A DNA stretch of 64,000 nucleotides from Symsagittifera roscoffensis (lineage: Eukaryota > Xenacoelomorpha > Acoela > Convolutidae). The stretch spans positions 37,160,438 to 37,224,437 of the forward strand of contig NC_087071.1 in NCBI RefSeq assembly GCF_963678635.1. Reading direction: 5' to 3'. Both the position numbers and the translations under genes were made by a program. This document shows, in pieces, positions 33,431 through 44,632 of this stretch; the stretch's first letter is position 1; every line of letters begins with the position of its first letter. The notes under the pieces are model-generated. The model did no database searches. It worked only from the letters and a program-made list of their open reading frames with translations, and was not told the DNA's origin.

Positions 33431-34239
33431 GGTGTGAACTTGGAAGCGGTAATGTAGCGGTAAAAATGCATTTTATATCAAAATGAGATTGCAACAAAGG
33501 CCGTGAGTCGCAGAAAGGTTGCAAGTTTTGCAAACGATTTTGCAAAGCTTGCAAAATTCCTGCGCTACTCACGGCCTATTCGCCACACTTTCTGCAATAC
33601 TGACGACCTATTTGCTACACATTGCAAAAATTGTGACTATTTGTAATCCATTATAATAAAATAAAATGGATTCTACGTGAAGTATCTTCCATCATAAAGG
33701 AAGTGTTATAGAAAAAGTGTTTTTAATAGAAATAATCGATTTTAATGACAATAAAATCGATTTCGTGGTCTAATTTGAACCATTAATGGATTATAAAGAC
33801 ATTAATTTAGACAACCAATATCCAATATAATCAATTTTTATCCTTAAACCGCAGTGCGAGCATTGAACCAAGTAAACATCCCTGCCCCTGCAACCCACTT
33901 AATTAGACTACCCGCACTGGAGTTTCAAGGATATTAATAAATTATATTGTCATTTTATTGCCAGTATCTTTAAAGTTTCAAAAAAAATCGATTACAATCC
34001 ATCAAAAATGGATTATAATCCTAGTAGATTTTATATCAAAATAATCCATTATAATCGATTATAATCGGTTTTAATCCACTGAAAATGGATTATAATCATT
34101 AAATTTTTAAATTATTACAATTCATTAATTAGTTTATAATCGATTATATTGTTTTTTGGGAACACATTATCTTTTGGCGAATTTTTTTTCAAAGTTATCT
34201 CATTTCCTGTTTCGTGCAGTTGCTATGTATTACGTTCCA
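33431..34239. repeat. ATAATCGATTATAATCC-rich palindromic repeat region
   Basis: A patch on TTGCAAGTTTTGCAAACG / TTGCAAAGCTTGCAAAATT (33515-33560) precedes many words of GGATTATAATC and ATAATCGATTATAATC (33660-34145). A similar order follows the second C/G tract at 36130-36300. No gene. Confidence 0.65.
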
Positions 34240-35589
34240 CATTACGAGGCCAAACTGTGCATTCTGTGCATTGTATGCGGATTACGCAACAGGCTAAAAT
34301 CAGATTTGTCGCGGAATCCGCAACATTGCTACATTTCTTTGACCGTCTTTGCTGTTTTGGATTCCACAAAAAATACCTAAAACACAAAGGTAAGCGAAAT
34401 TGCGGAATCTGCAACCGTATTTGCGGAATCAAAAACAGTTTGTGGAATCTACAAACAAATAAAGAGACATGTAGATAGTTGAATTGAGTTGTTGCGGAAC
34501 TGTAAGTGGAACCCGAAAACTGTACGTGGAATCCGCAAATTGTAAGTTGTATCCGCAAGTTATAAGTGGAATCCACATTTTATTGCGGATTCCGTTTACG
34601 TATATGTATGTGTAGTAGCGTGTACAATTATATCTTTCAGAACATACAATGTCTTTTAGAAAGTAGCATTTAAAAGTATATTTTTTAGGATATACAAAAT
34701 ATTTTAGAATATACAATCTGTTAGAACATCCTTGAAAATAACACATTCAGAGCTCTAAATTTGTTTAATTATTGTGAGTTAGCTATTCAGAAAGATTTGA
34801 ATAGCTAACTCAAGATTTCACTCTGTGATCTCATCCTAAATACTATCTTCATAAAGGGAATTCACGCTCCTAAATACTGAAAATCAAATGCTTAATACCG
34901 AATAGTGAATTTCAAATACTGAACTAATTCATTGATATCTCTTCAGGACTCTGTTATCTCGTCCCAAAAACTTTTTTCATGATTTGAATTCACGATTCCA
35001 AAAACTGAATCCCAATTACTGACCTAACTCGGTGATATTTCAACCAAATAATGAATCCCAATTATCAAAATAATTGACCCAATTACCGAACTAACCCAAT
35101 GAATTTTTTCGGTGTTGTGATTCCAAAACTATGATCCAAAAAACTGCTTGCAAATGCAAAAGTGTGACATCTATCGATTTAGTTAAACAATGTTTTAAGG
35201 TTTGTTCGTGGATTCCGTTGACAATGGTTAAGTCCTTGCTTTTAAATTCCGCAAGTACAGATGCAAGTTCAGTAATAAACAAATTTCTGAATTTCTTTAG
35301 AGTTTGCGGAATCCGCTTCCATTTGCGGATTCCACTTATATTTTGCGGAATTCACTTACAGTTGCGGAATCCAGAACTACTAGTTATTTTTGCTTGTTGC
35401 GGAATCCGCAACAAAATAAATGAGCCGACAAAATTTACGTTACAAGTATATGTACGCAGAATCCACGTAAATCTTGTAAGTGGAATCCACCTTCTATTTG
35501 GAACATGTTTAAATACTTGTGTCTGGAACCCAGAAACATACAGACCCAAAATTGTGCGCCTATCCAGTGCACAGTTTGCCCCCGTAATG
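34240..35589. mobile_element. Terminal-inverted-repeat element, copy B (1.35 kb)
   Basis: CATTACGAGGCCAAACTGTGCA at the left pairs with CATTACGGGGGCAAACTGTGCA, the complement of the right end at 35568-35589. Near both ends lie clusters of GCGGAATCCGC, GGATTCCACTTAC and related words. The middle has a loose ATTCCCAAATACTGAA-type repeat. It is the uninterrupted counterpart of copy A. No transposase is visible and the frames inside are by-products of the short repeats. Confidence 0.75.
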
Positions 35590-36340
35590 CTTAACTTTTT
35601 AATTTTCACATAAAGTTTTATTTATTTAAGTTTCTCTACTTTTTCCTAACTACGTAAACTCCATCGCTTCTTTTAACAAGTCCCTTTCCCAGTTAACCCC
35701 CCCTCCCCCCAGTTTACCCCTCGTCAGTTTACTCCCCGCCCCCTCCCCCACCCAGTGTACCCGCCGCCCCTCCCCCACCCAGTTTAATCCTCCTCAATTT
35801 ACCCCTCCATCTTATTTTAAACCCCTCCCCCCTGTGGGCGTGTTACTGAACGTGGGGTGGGGGTAAGGGGGGAGGGGGGAACAAAAAACTTGAATGACGG
35901 GGTTAAATGGAGAAAATGTACACAAACTCGGGTGGGGTGCTAAACTGTAACTTGGGGGGGGGATTGGGTTTGGGGTAAACTTTTGTAAACTTGGGGTGGG
36001 TGCAGGGATAAACGTAGGGAAGTGCGGGGAGAAGGTTTGGGCAAATGCGGATGGGGGGCAAAGTAAGGGGGTGGGAGTTAATTTGAGTAGTTTAAGATTG
36101 CGAGTAAGCAGTGATTAAAGCAGAAATCTTGCAAGTTTTCCAATTGGTTTTGCAAAAAAAAAAATGAAAAGGTTATAATTATTGGATTGTGTTTTTACAA
36201 AAATAATCGATTATAATGACAATATTCTAAATTTGCAACAACAATGAATTATAATGACAACATTTTATACAACAGGTTTCCATTATAATCGAATATTATC
36301 CATGGAACTCCGGTGCGGTTAAATTACTCAGATGAGGTGC
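35590..36340. repeat. C-rich then G-rich tract, copy 2, with ATAATCG tail
   Basis: About 35690-35830 is an irregular tandem on CCCAGTTTACCCC, followed at 35840-36080 by the complementary sense with GGGGTAAA words. Then come TTGCAAGTTTTCCAATTGGTTTTGCAAA and ATAATCGATTATAATGAC words, as after copy 1. The pair brackets terminal-repeat element B. Confidence 0.75.
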
Positions 36341-36960
36341 TCTTCGCCCAAAACGGACGAATAATGTTTTTTTTTTTCAACTTTTTGAATCAAAAGATGT
36401 CCGTTTTTGAGTTTATTAGTCGAACGATGTGTGTTTTCGACTTTGATTGACTTAACCGGAAATGGTTCGACTTTGTTCGGCTTTGTTTGACTTTACTCGT
36501 CATGTTAGATTTTGTTGGCCTTTGTTCAATTTGACCGGACTTTGTTCGACTTTGTTCGACTTTGCTCAGAATCAAACATTTTTACCGGCTTTGTTAGTCT
36601 TTATTCGATTTTACAGGATAATGTTTTTTTTTGTTTTAGATTGCGTTTTTTTTGCAACCCCAAACAAATGATTATAGGCCTTCTGGTGGCAATCCTGTAT
36701 AAATATGTTGGTCATGCTAACTCAAGATTTTATATACACCTGGTTATTTTTGCAGTTTTCAAGGTCGAGTTCGGAGATGTATGCTGCGACTATTGCGACT
36801 TAAAATGTGTATGTTGACCCTGTTTGACTCATGATTTGACCCTGTTCGACGCACGATTCGATCTTCTTCGACCCACGATTTGACTATGTTAGACTATAGT
36901 CCTCGTTCAACTGTCCTAATTTGCGCCGAAAGAAAAACGGACATCGTTCGACCGCTTCGG
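36341..36960. repeat. Minisatellite on TTGTTCGACTTTG
   Basis: About 11-bp units GTTCGACTTTG run irregularly over 36420-36640. Related CTTCGACCCACGATT units follow at 36830-36960. Short frames through it are artefacts. Confidence 0.75.
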
Positions 36961-37545
36961 TTGAATCATGAGTCAAACACCTCAGCCTGGCTTACATCCT
37001 GTGCCTCGCTGTATAATTTAGCAGTGGATAAAGAAAAAACTCATTTCAGATTGGTTGAAAATGCTAGCTCAACAGATCAAACTTAAAATCATACCGAGAA
37101 ATCACCCGAGGATTTTAACTTGATGCTCGCTAGTCCTATCGTCATGGACCAAAAATGTCGCAATAAACTGATACTCACACTGTGAAAACGCCATTTTTTC
37201 TCCCATGGAGAGAAACGAAGTGTAACAGGCGTAGATCAGCCGGTCGAGAGATATTCTACCCAGGTCACGCTCAGTTTTTGATCGGTCGCGGAAATGTTAA
37301 TTCCACGACCGAGAATCCACAGTCTGGACACTTTTTAAGTCGCGGGCAAACTCTTTAAATACCGTATCTTGGTAGCGATCGTCGGGCAATTAGTCTAGAC
37401 TGTCGAACAAATAGTCGCTGCATGGTCAAAAAATTAGTCGCTGCGGTCGATAAGTTAGCCGCAGCGCTTGGAAAGTTAGTTGCGCCCCTCGGAATATTTG
37501 TCGCGGAATGGTCAAAAAATTAGTCGTGGCGGTCGAAAAAAAATC
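36961..37545. repeat. Minisatellite on AAAATTAGTCGCTGCGGTCG
   Basis: At about 37370-37540 units of roughly 30 bp repeat with variants (TTAGTCGCTGCGGTCGATAA, TTAGTCGTGGCGGTCGAAAA). It is GC-richer than its flanks and no gene is seen. Confidence 0.65.
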
Positions 37546-38469
37546 GAGTATACCTAATTTAGGTCCATGTAAAAATTAAAAGCTGAATTGAACCCAATCG
37601 AATGCATATCAGTTTGATGAATAACTGATAAAAAAAAACTAATTTGGGCCGTGTTGTGCTTTCGTAGTGACAAAGTCGGGGTATCAGCGAAAAAAAACAT
37701 ATGAAGACTTTAGAGATTTGCCGACAAACAAAAATGAACGTGAAACTTACCCATGCAGCAAAGAAATATATGAGTAAAAGCGAAATTCATAGTGAACGTT
37801 AGTTACTCAACGACTTTTAGGACTTTCTTAAGCAAATTTTTGATATGCTTGGTATCGTGAAAGTTCCTATCGAATTTCAGCTTTATTAATCTAATGACCA
37901 AAGTCCTATAAAACGCAAGGTAAATTCTTGTGACTCGTTGGGTTAATTCATATTAAGTAAAGAGCCAAAAGAATAAACCCTCAAGTTTCAATCAATTGAT
38001 GATTTGTTTGAAAAACAATGACGGTGTTGATCCTAGTGAATGAATCAGCAGATTATTGTTAGTTGAAGTAAAATCATGGCAAAAATTCGTTTGATGTTGA
38101 CTGTCTAATGACCTCCAGATTTTCATTTTGGTCCGCCTTAAGGTACAAAGATATCAATTCTTTTCGGAAGGATGCCATCCAATTCGTAAAACTTTGTCTC
38201 GGAACTGTAACGTAGTGCGCATATTGACAACTCTGAGGCATCTCTGTTTATAGCTTCAATGGAAATTAAATTTGGGGATCAGTGACCATTGCAAAGCGTT
38301 TTGTCATCAATTGTTTGGAAAACACTTTTAATCAACTGCAACCCACAAATTAGCCCAAAATAGCTTTGACATAAGCCGGATGTATTCAAGAGCTGACTAG
38401 GATACCCTAGACCCTGGGATTGTAAGATAGAGGATTCGTATCTCATGTATGGTTTTCATGATGTGATAA
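37546..38469. other. Spacer left of gypsy-like element
   Basis: No supported coding sequence or repeat. Confidence 0.4.
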
Positions 38470-38880
38470 GCAATGGCCATATATATTCAGATTCGTCTAG
38501 TAAAAGTTTGTGTTTTTCAATAACCAATAAACTCATGATTTTCAAATCAAAAACTCTTATTCGTTTGGAAAATGACATAGTTATTTTAGCCTACTTCTTG
38601 GATTTGAGATAAGTTTGAGATATGCCAACCCGAAGAATTATTATGTTCTGCTGGTCAATACATTTTAATAATAAGTCAACATTCAAAGAATGGGATGTCC
38701 TATGCAGAATGAGATTATAATCATTATAATCATTAGCCAATGAAAGGTATGCGAAACATTTTGAGCTATGTAGATTGAGATATTTAGCTGCAGGAAACAA
38801 CATGAAAGTAAAAATTGCCAACGACGCAAAAAGTACGTAATGTTCAACAGTAACGCAATGTTCAGCAAAACTGAGGTGGG
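38470..38880 (-). repeat. Direct repeat flanking the gypsy-like remnant, left copy (possible 3' LTR)
   Basis: Shares ATATTCAGAT-TCGTCTAGTAAAAG ... GGATTTGAGATAAG ... GTCAACATTCAAAGAATGGGATGTC with 43776-44140 in the same orientation. It lies directly beyond the last retroelement frame, as a 3' LTR would, but no polypurine tract or TG...CA ends are clear. Confidence 0.5.
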
Positions 38881-38942
38881 ATGCACTAAGATATTAAACA
38901 AGCACCAATGAGCTGGGTGACACAGTTTCCGAAAAACTAGTT

Positions 38943-39314
38943 TTAACTCACCAATTCATCGATTCCAACTCTAACTGGAGGCCTTCTTAATCGAACTGGT
39001 CTACCCACATCTGTAGTCCCCCATTCCATCACAGGATAAACCATCGCCGGCTCACCCGAAGGTCTACCTTCAGCTTCGCTGGGGAGATTCGCGGCCTCTT
39101 CTTCCATTCTGGCTTCAATCTCCGTTGCGCCGTATGTCTCCACCGCGTCGCTCTGTCGTCGCAAGCCTCGGTTTCTCCCAAGAGGGTTAACTAGTGGCTC
39201 CACCACTACTCGGTTTCTTCGCGGCATTTTCCCCAAAAATTCTTGCCTTGGGCCTGGATCGTGGTTGAATCCCTCCCTGTTGTTTGCCCAAAAAGCCTCG
39301 TCTTCAACGTGCAT
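38943..39314 (-). pseudogene. Gypsy-like pol C-terminal tail
   Basis: A 123-codon frame follows the integrase remnant, ends at TAA 38945-38943 and has a basic end (LRRPPVRVGIDELVS). Arg/Pro-rich tails of this kind close gypsy-type pol proteins. It overlaps out of frame with the preceding open segment, so at least one frameshift separates them. Confidence 0.55.
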
Positions 39315-39393
39315 CTCTGGAGCATCAAAAAAGTTAGCTGAATGGCAGGGTGTCGGTCGCTTCCTTGCAAGGGTTTCCTCTGGTCACAGGGTC

Positions 39394-40560
39394 TCATAAC
39401 GTTTTAATCATGTCATAAAGCAGAAACTTCACCTTACTCGGATTGGACACCTTAGACAACTTGTACCTGACTTCGGACAGCTTGGCCATCACAACATAGG
39501 GTCCTTCCCACAGGTCAAAAGACTTCTTTGACTTACTTGTCTCTTGTGACCACACCCAGACCCTGTCACCACTCGCATAGGGTTCCACGTGAATTTTCTC
39601 CCAGTAATACTTTTTGTCGGCACTGGTCTGTCCCGAGTAGTTCTCTTGCGCTGCTTTTTGCGTCTCGGAACTGTTGGTCTAGCCATTCGGCAAAGCCATC
39701 CTTCATCATCAGTTCGCCATGAGGTTTTTCGTAAAACAGATCAACTGGATATTGGCACTCCTCTCCATGCACCATACAGAACGGCGTAGCTCCTGTTTTC
39801 CGATTCACTGTACACAAAGTTCAAGTACGGCTACGTCGTGGCCCAATTCCTTGCGTTCTCTGCGCAAAATTTTAAAATAACATCAAGCATCTTCGCGTTG
39901 TGTCTTTCTGTCTGTCCATTACCCTTCGACTTGAAGGGAGAAATCTGAGCCACCAAAGCTTTTGCCACCAAAATTTTTTCCTTGATCTGTATGTAGCACA
40001 TTGGGAGCTCCTAACTTCAGCACCCAATTCTCCACTATCTCACGAGCCACGTCAGAAAAATTTAGTTGACACTAGAGGAACTGTATTTGTGTACATCGTG
40101 AAAAGTTCCGTAAAAACAAGCACATGTTTCGCTCTGCTACTCGTCGCCATTGTCACGGGTCCCAAAATATCTACTGCTACCGCGCGGAATCTGATCCCAG
40201 GATCAACGGGAGCTAGGCCCTCTGCCCGCTTCATCTTCATTTCTTTCATATGGACTGATCGACTTTGACACCACTGGACTTTTCTTTCAATATCCGTTTT
40301 CATTGTCGGCCACCAATATTTTCGTCGTAATCTTGTTAACATCTTCTCGACTGCAAGCTGTCCTCCGCCAGTCTCCATCAAATTGAACTGGCTAAGAATT
40401 TCCTTCCGTCCCGCAACAGGAATTATTGTCAGAAGGATTGGCCCGAGTCATCTCGCTGAAACCACTACTTGTAGATAATTCCATCATTAATATTCAACTC
40501 ATCCCTTCTTGACCAGTAGGACAGTATTTCAGGACCATACAGTACTAGTTCGGTACTAGT
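39394..40560 (-). pseudogene. Ty3/gypsy-type integrase, frameshifted remnant
   Basis: Minus-strand pieces in order: a pre-integrase stretch (Y-G-P-E-I-L-S-Y-W, then N-D-G-I-I-Y-K followed by a stop); the zinc-binding region with G-G-G-Q-L and RLRRKYWWPTMKTDIE then W-C-Q-S-R, in which the second Cys of the HHCC finger is Arg; catalytic Asp in AVAVDILGPV; second Asp in LHTDQGKNFGG; catalytic Glu in GNGQTERHNAKML; TGATPFCMVHGEE then PVDL; and a GPY/F module LWEGPYVV. All three DDE residues survive, but several stops and frameshifts split the frame, so it is inactive. Integrases of this type insert the retroelement cDNA into chromosomes. Confidence 0.85.
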
Positions 40561-40599
40561 TGTCTCTGTAAGTCGGTCGGGTCAAAACTTCATTTGAGC

Positions 40600-41757
40600 T
40601 CGCTCATTGCCCCGGCCCTCGGTAGTTTAAATGAACCGAAGCTTTTCTCGGACGCTCTTTCGCAATGTGACCCAACTGACCGCATTCGAAACAACCTAGA
40701 TGGTCCCCTCCATTGCTCGCGTTGATCTGTCAATTTCCATTCGATTCCGGACCAGTCGGTTGACTGGGTTTTTGCATTGGTTCCTGCCCCTGCAGATTTT
40801 CAGGGTGTGGAGCGGGAATTTCTAAATTAACCAACCTGCCGATCATAGTCAACAAATCCTGCATCTGCAAAGCCACCTGATCCAGTCGTTGGTCGGTGGT
40901 CGTCCGCAATACTGCCATCAACTCATCATGCCTCGACTTCTGCATCTCGATCTGCGACGCAAGTTCGTCCAGTCTCTGATCAGTACCAGTCTGTGTTCTT
41001 CTAAGCTCTGCTCCAGCTCGTCTAGCGCTACCCATTTCTCGATCATCGCTAGTTGATCCGTACATAACTTCGAGAGCCATGCAGCTTTCGAATATAGTTT
41101 GGCCTGAGCTCGTGTTATATTCTGACTGAAAATGTCAAATTCCTCTCGTAGAAGGAGCTCCTGCACTTCTTCATCGTAGATGCCGTCTATGAACTGCTCA
41201 CAGTTCATGTCGTCTCTCGCTTGCTCATCAATGTGTCTGTTTGCCACGTCACCTAGCGACCTGATTCGCCTCGAAAACTCTTTCAAGCCTTGCTTCTTTC
41301 CGTGCATCAGGCTCTTCAACGCGACACTGGAATGACATCAGCCGTTGTTCGAGCTCGGCGAGCATCCTAGCCAACTTTGGCTTGTCGTAGCCGTCGATCT
41401 ATTCTCGAAAGTGGGCAGGCATGCTTGTATATTCGTCCAAAGCCCAGCTCGTCAAACAGGTTAGCAGGACCCTCCTGGCCTGCTCATCCTCCCAGCAGTT
41501 GGTGTCTGCGACCCACCGAAGTGCTTCCTCCAGTCTGCTCAGTTCTGATGGCTACTGGAAGGAAAATGATCCGGCCGTGGCCGTATTGTCGCGAATCCAA
41601 ACACGCCTCGTTGCCCGTCTTGTTCTTCCATGTCATATCACACCCGAGTCGTCAATTGGCAACACACACTTTGCAACTGCAATCCAGAATATGGCCCAAC
41701 CAGGAGCGCAAATGTAAAATTAGGGGATTCCTTCGCAAGCTGTCCCTTTGGCAGTGA
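40600..41757 (-). pseudogene. Gypsy-like gag, degenerate
   Basis: The N-terminal part shows WEDEQARRVLLTCL and ALDEYTSMPAHF, followed by a stop at 41401-41399. The capsid region continues as KEFSRRIRSLGDVANRHI then FIDGIYDEEVQELL (40918-41319 frame). A frameshift near 41000 moves into a coiled-coil-like segment with repeated DQRLDELA/DQRLDQVA. A zinc knuckle CFECGQLGHIAKER follows near 40660-40700, in which the last Cys of CCHC is Arg. Protease, reverse transcriptase and RNase H are absent between the knuckle and the pre-integrase region, where only a few tens of bases lie. Gag would form the retroelement particle; this copy is dead. Confidence 0.75.
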
Positions 41758-43775
41758 ATTTGGCGGGGCGACCGAGATTCACTACTTTCTACAATCCCGA
41801 AAGGGTTGATTTGATGTCAAAATTCTGTAGTGCTCTCTGTTGCTTGCCTCTTTTGTGTATTGCTCTTGCGGCTGTCTGGTCTACTCAATACAATCGCAAG
41901 ATTTTCTAATTTTTATTTAATTCAGATGATTTTAATAATCAAATCAAAAGGAAAGGTCTGCGATTTATCAGCATAAATTGCCTTATTGCAATTACTTTCC
42001 AGTTAACTCCACTAATACTGAACTATTCTCTCTCTAGAGAATCTCTGACGAGAAGCATTTATCTACTATTTCTGCTACAGTTGTTCTCTTACTTCGAGAA
42101 ACAACTACTGAATTCGCTAGCAATAACTCTTCTCTCTAACTAACGAAGAACCAATTATACTCTCTCTCAGTATCAATTGTTCTCTTCTCTGACTGAGAAC
42201 CAACTACCCTTAATAAAAGCTCACAACTGTTCTTACTCTCAATGGATCTCCGGTACCCTCCAATTCCTTATCTTTCTTTACACTTAGTTTTAGTTAAGTC
42301 AGGCCATTCTCTATCAGTCCAGACATCCCTTTAAATCACTCGTCCGCACATTTTTAAGACTAGATCCCTCCCCCTGTCAAATCTGCCACATGCCAACTTT
42401 GGTTTTTTATCAATCTTTTCACGCTTATCAGATACCCACTATGCGGTAGCTGTCACAATTTGACAAAGCAAACAAGAGTCATACGATTCTAATCAACTAA
42501 TTCCTGACCTCAGTGACTTCAGCCCTCGAGTTCAACTAACCTCTAAACCGGGCTATGTTTACTCAGTGATCCTCCCAAGGTCTTTATTTTAGTTATCCCT
42601 TTAACTTTGAGACCTCCTAAGGGTAGGGGGAGACCCTTTTCATGGGAAGCGAAATCATTCGAAGTATCTAAAAACTCTATCTGTACTCTATTCCAATCCG
42701 CAATCCCGACCTTCTAGCTATCAGGGTAAGGTAGTTCGTCTATAAGGGGTCAATTCAAACCAAAAAATCACCTCCGGGAAGCCAAGTAAATTCCCCGTCT
42801 GTTCATACGATTTGGGAGATTTAATTCTCATGCTACGGTTCTATTACTATTAACTTCTTCTGGGACTACTTTTCTTTAGTCTAGTTGAATTGCTATTAGA
42901 TCATTCGCTAAGCTAAATTGAACCCAATGTTTACCAAGTCCACTTTGATATAACTCTACTACTTCAAGGTTGAAATGTAAAAGATATATCTCTATCAGCT
43001 TCTGCTCTACTTCCCAATGTATGATTTTTCTTCCCAACTTTTAGCAAGGTGACCCCTTCTCATTTCCAGGGGTTGTGCTGGGGAATACGCCACTTTCATA
43101 GGTCAACTTAGGGTCACCCAGGGGTCAACAGGGGTCAATCTTCCACATTCTGTTTTAGAATCCCATGGGGGTCTTAACTACCAATGTTCATTCATATCCC
43201 ATTAATACTTCACAAGTTATCCCATTCCTAAGGTCCATTATCACTTTTTCCGCAAAAATACTATTAACTCCGGAAGGAGTCGCCGGAGGATTTTCACTCA
43301 CAAGGGGTCTTTTTTTCGGGGTTCGTTTCTTATGCCGATTGGCGCAAAAAAATCATAATGCCACCGTTCCTCATTTCGCGTAAGTTGCCTATTTCCGGTC
43401 TAAGGGGATTTTTTTCTAAAGTGCTAATAACTTCCGGTTTGACCGCTGGATTTGGCTTAAATTATAATACCTGATGTATCTTGCCACTACCTATCATCCC
43501 TCCAAGTTTCAGCTGCCTGCATTCATTGGAGGCCGAGAAACGATTTCCGGTAGTTAGGGGTGGGTTTGTTTACTTTGGGCATAAAACAGGAAGTGGGGGT
43601 TCTAGTGGTCTGGGGTTTCAAATTTAAGCTCCCATTAACTAGCCCTACAACATACTAAATTTTGGTTTCAACACAGCCGCTAGTTAAGGAGTTCTGATAG
43701 GGCTATTTGCACTTCCGGGAACCGTTATCACTTGCCCCCAAAGGTCTCAGGGGTCCCGTTTTTTATATGGCCGGG
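41758..43775. other. Leader or flank between gag remnant and right direct repeat
   Basis: No gene. It contains an imperfect tandem on TCTCTCTAACTGAGAACCAACTA (about 42020-42240) and GC-richer pieces with repeated AGGGGTCAA (43080-43140). If 43776-44140 is the 5' LTR, this would be a 2-kb untranslated leader, unusually long. Confidence 0.4.
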
Positions 43776-44140
43776 TCAATATTTATTCAGATATGTCTAG
43801 TAAAAGTTTTTTTTTCACACCAAAAAACTCATTATAATGAAATTAAAAACTCTTATTCGGTTGGAAAATAACACAGTTAATTCAGCCTGAATCTTGGATT
43901 TGAGATAAGTTGAGATATGCCAACCCAAAGCATTATTATGTTCTGCTGGTCAATAAATTTTGATTATAAGTCAACATTCAAAGAATGGGATGTCTTATAC
44001 AGAATGGAATATGTCCTATAATCATTATCCAATGAAAGATATGCGAAATACTTTGAGGTTTGTAGACTGAGATAATTAGCTGCCTGAAACAAAAGGAGAG
44101 TAAAAATTGCCAACGACGCAAAAAGACCAGCGTAGAAAAA
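43776..44140 (-). repeat. Direct repeat flanking the gypsy-like remnant, right copy (possible 5' LTR)
   Basis: Homologous to 38470-38880, same orientation, diverged by many substitutions and small indels. Its position would suit the 5' LTR of the minus-strand element. Confidence 0.5.
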
Positions 44141-44632
44141 GACTGCTTAAAATACTCTTTAACCACACCCACTTCAGTTGTTTGGGCACCTTATAATCTG
44201 GGGGCTGGGGGGTTGAGTAGGGTCGCGGATAGGAACTAGAGGAGCGAGATGTTCTTATTTGTTCTAGAACATTTCAAACCGGTCATCAATTGTTCTTGAT
44301 TGTTCCAGAACCTCCATACACCGGTATAAAAAGCGCCAATGTTTGGGTATAATTAATTAAAAAAAAATCTTGCTATATCTGATTTATTTTAAATTTTTAC
44401 CCGTGGATGCTGGATAGTTTCAACGAGGTGAGTTAAATTGTGTAAAATCTACTGGGCTATGATTCAAAAATGCACACTGATAGCCTAAAAGTCTAAGTGT
44501 TTCAGATAAACAACCTTGGGTTAGGTCAGACAAATGATACTAACTTATATACTTTAAGTTAGAAAGCAAAAAGTACATATAAATTGAATTCATAGCTTGA
44601 CACTTTGAGACCGATACAAAACACTCTTATTC
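44141..44632. other. AT-rich spacer
   Basis: No supported gene. GTTCTAGAACATTTC / GTTCCAGAACCTCC near 44262-44312 form short palindromic words. Confidence 0.4.

Noticed and set aside
33114-33572. 152-codon proline-rich minus frame
   Set aside because: It is produced by the C-rich/G-rich low-complexity tract and is open in more than one frame.
39528-40268. Plus-strand frames over the integrase
   Set aside because: Antisense shadows of the minus-strand integrase motifs.
41377-41757. 126-codon plus frame
   Set aside because: It lies antisense to the recognisable gag N-terminal region.
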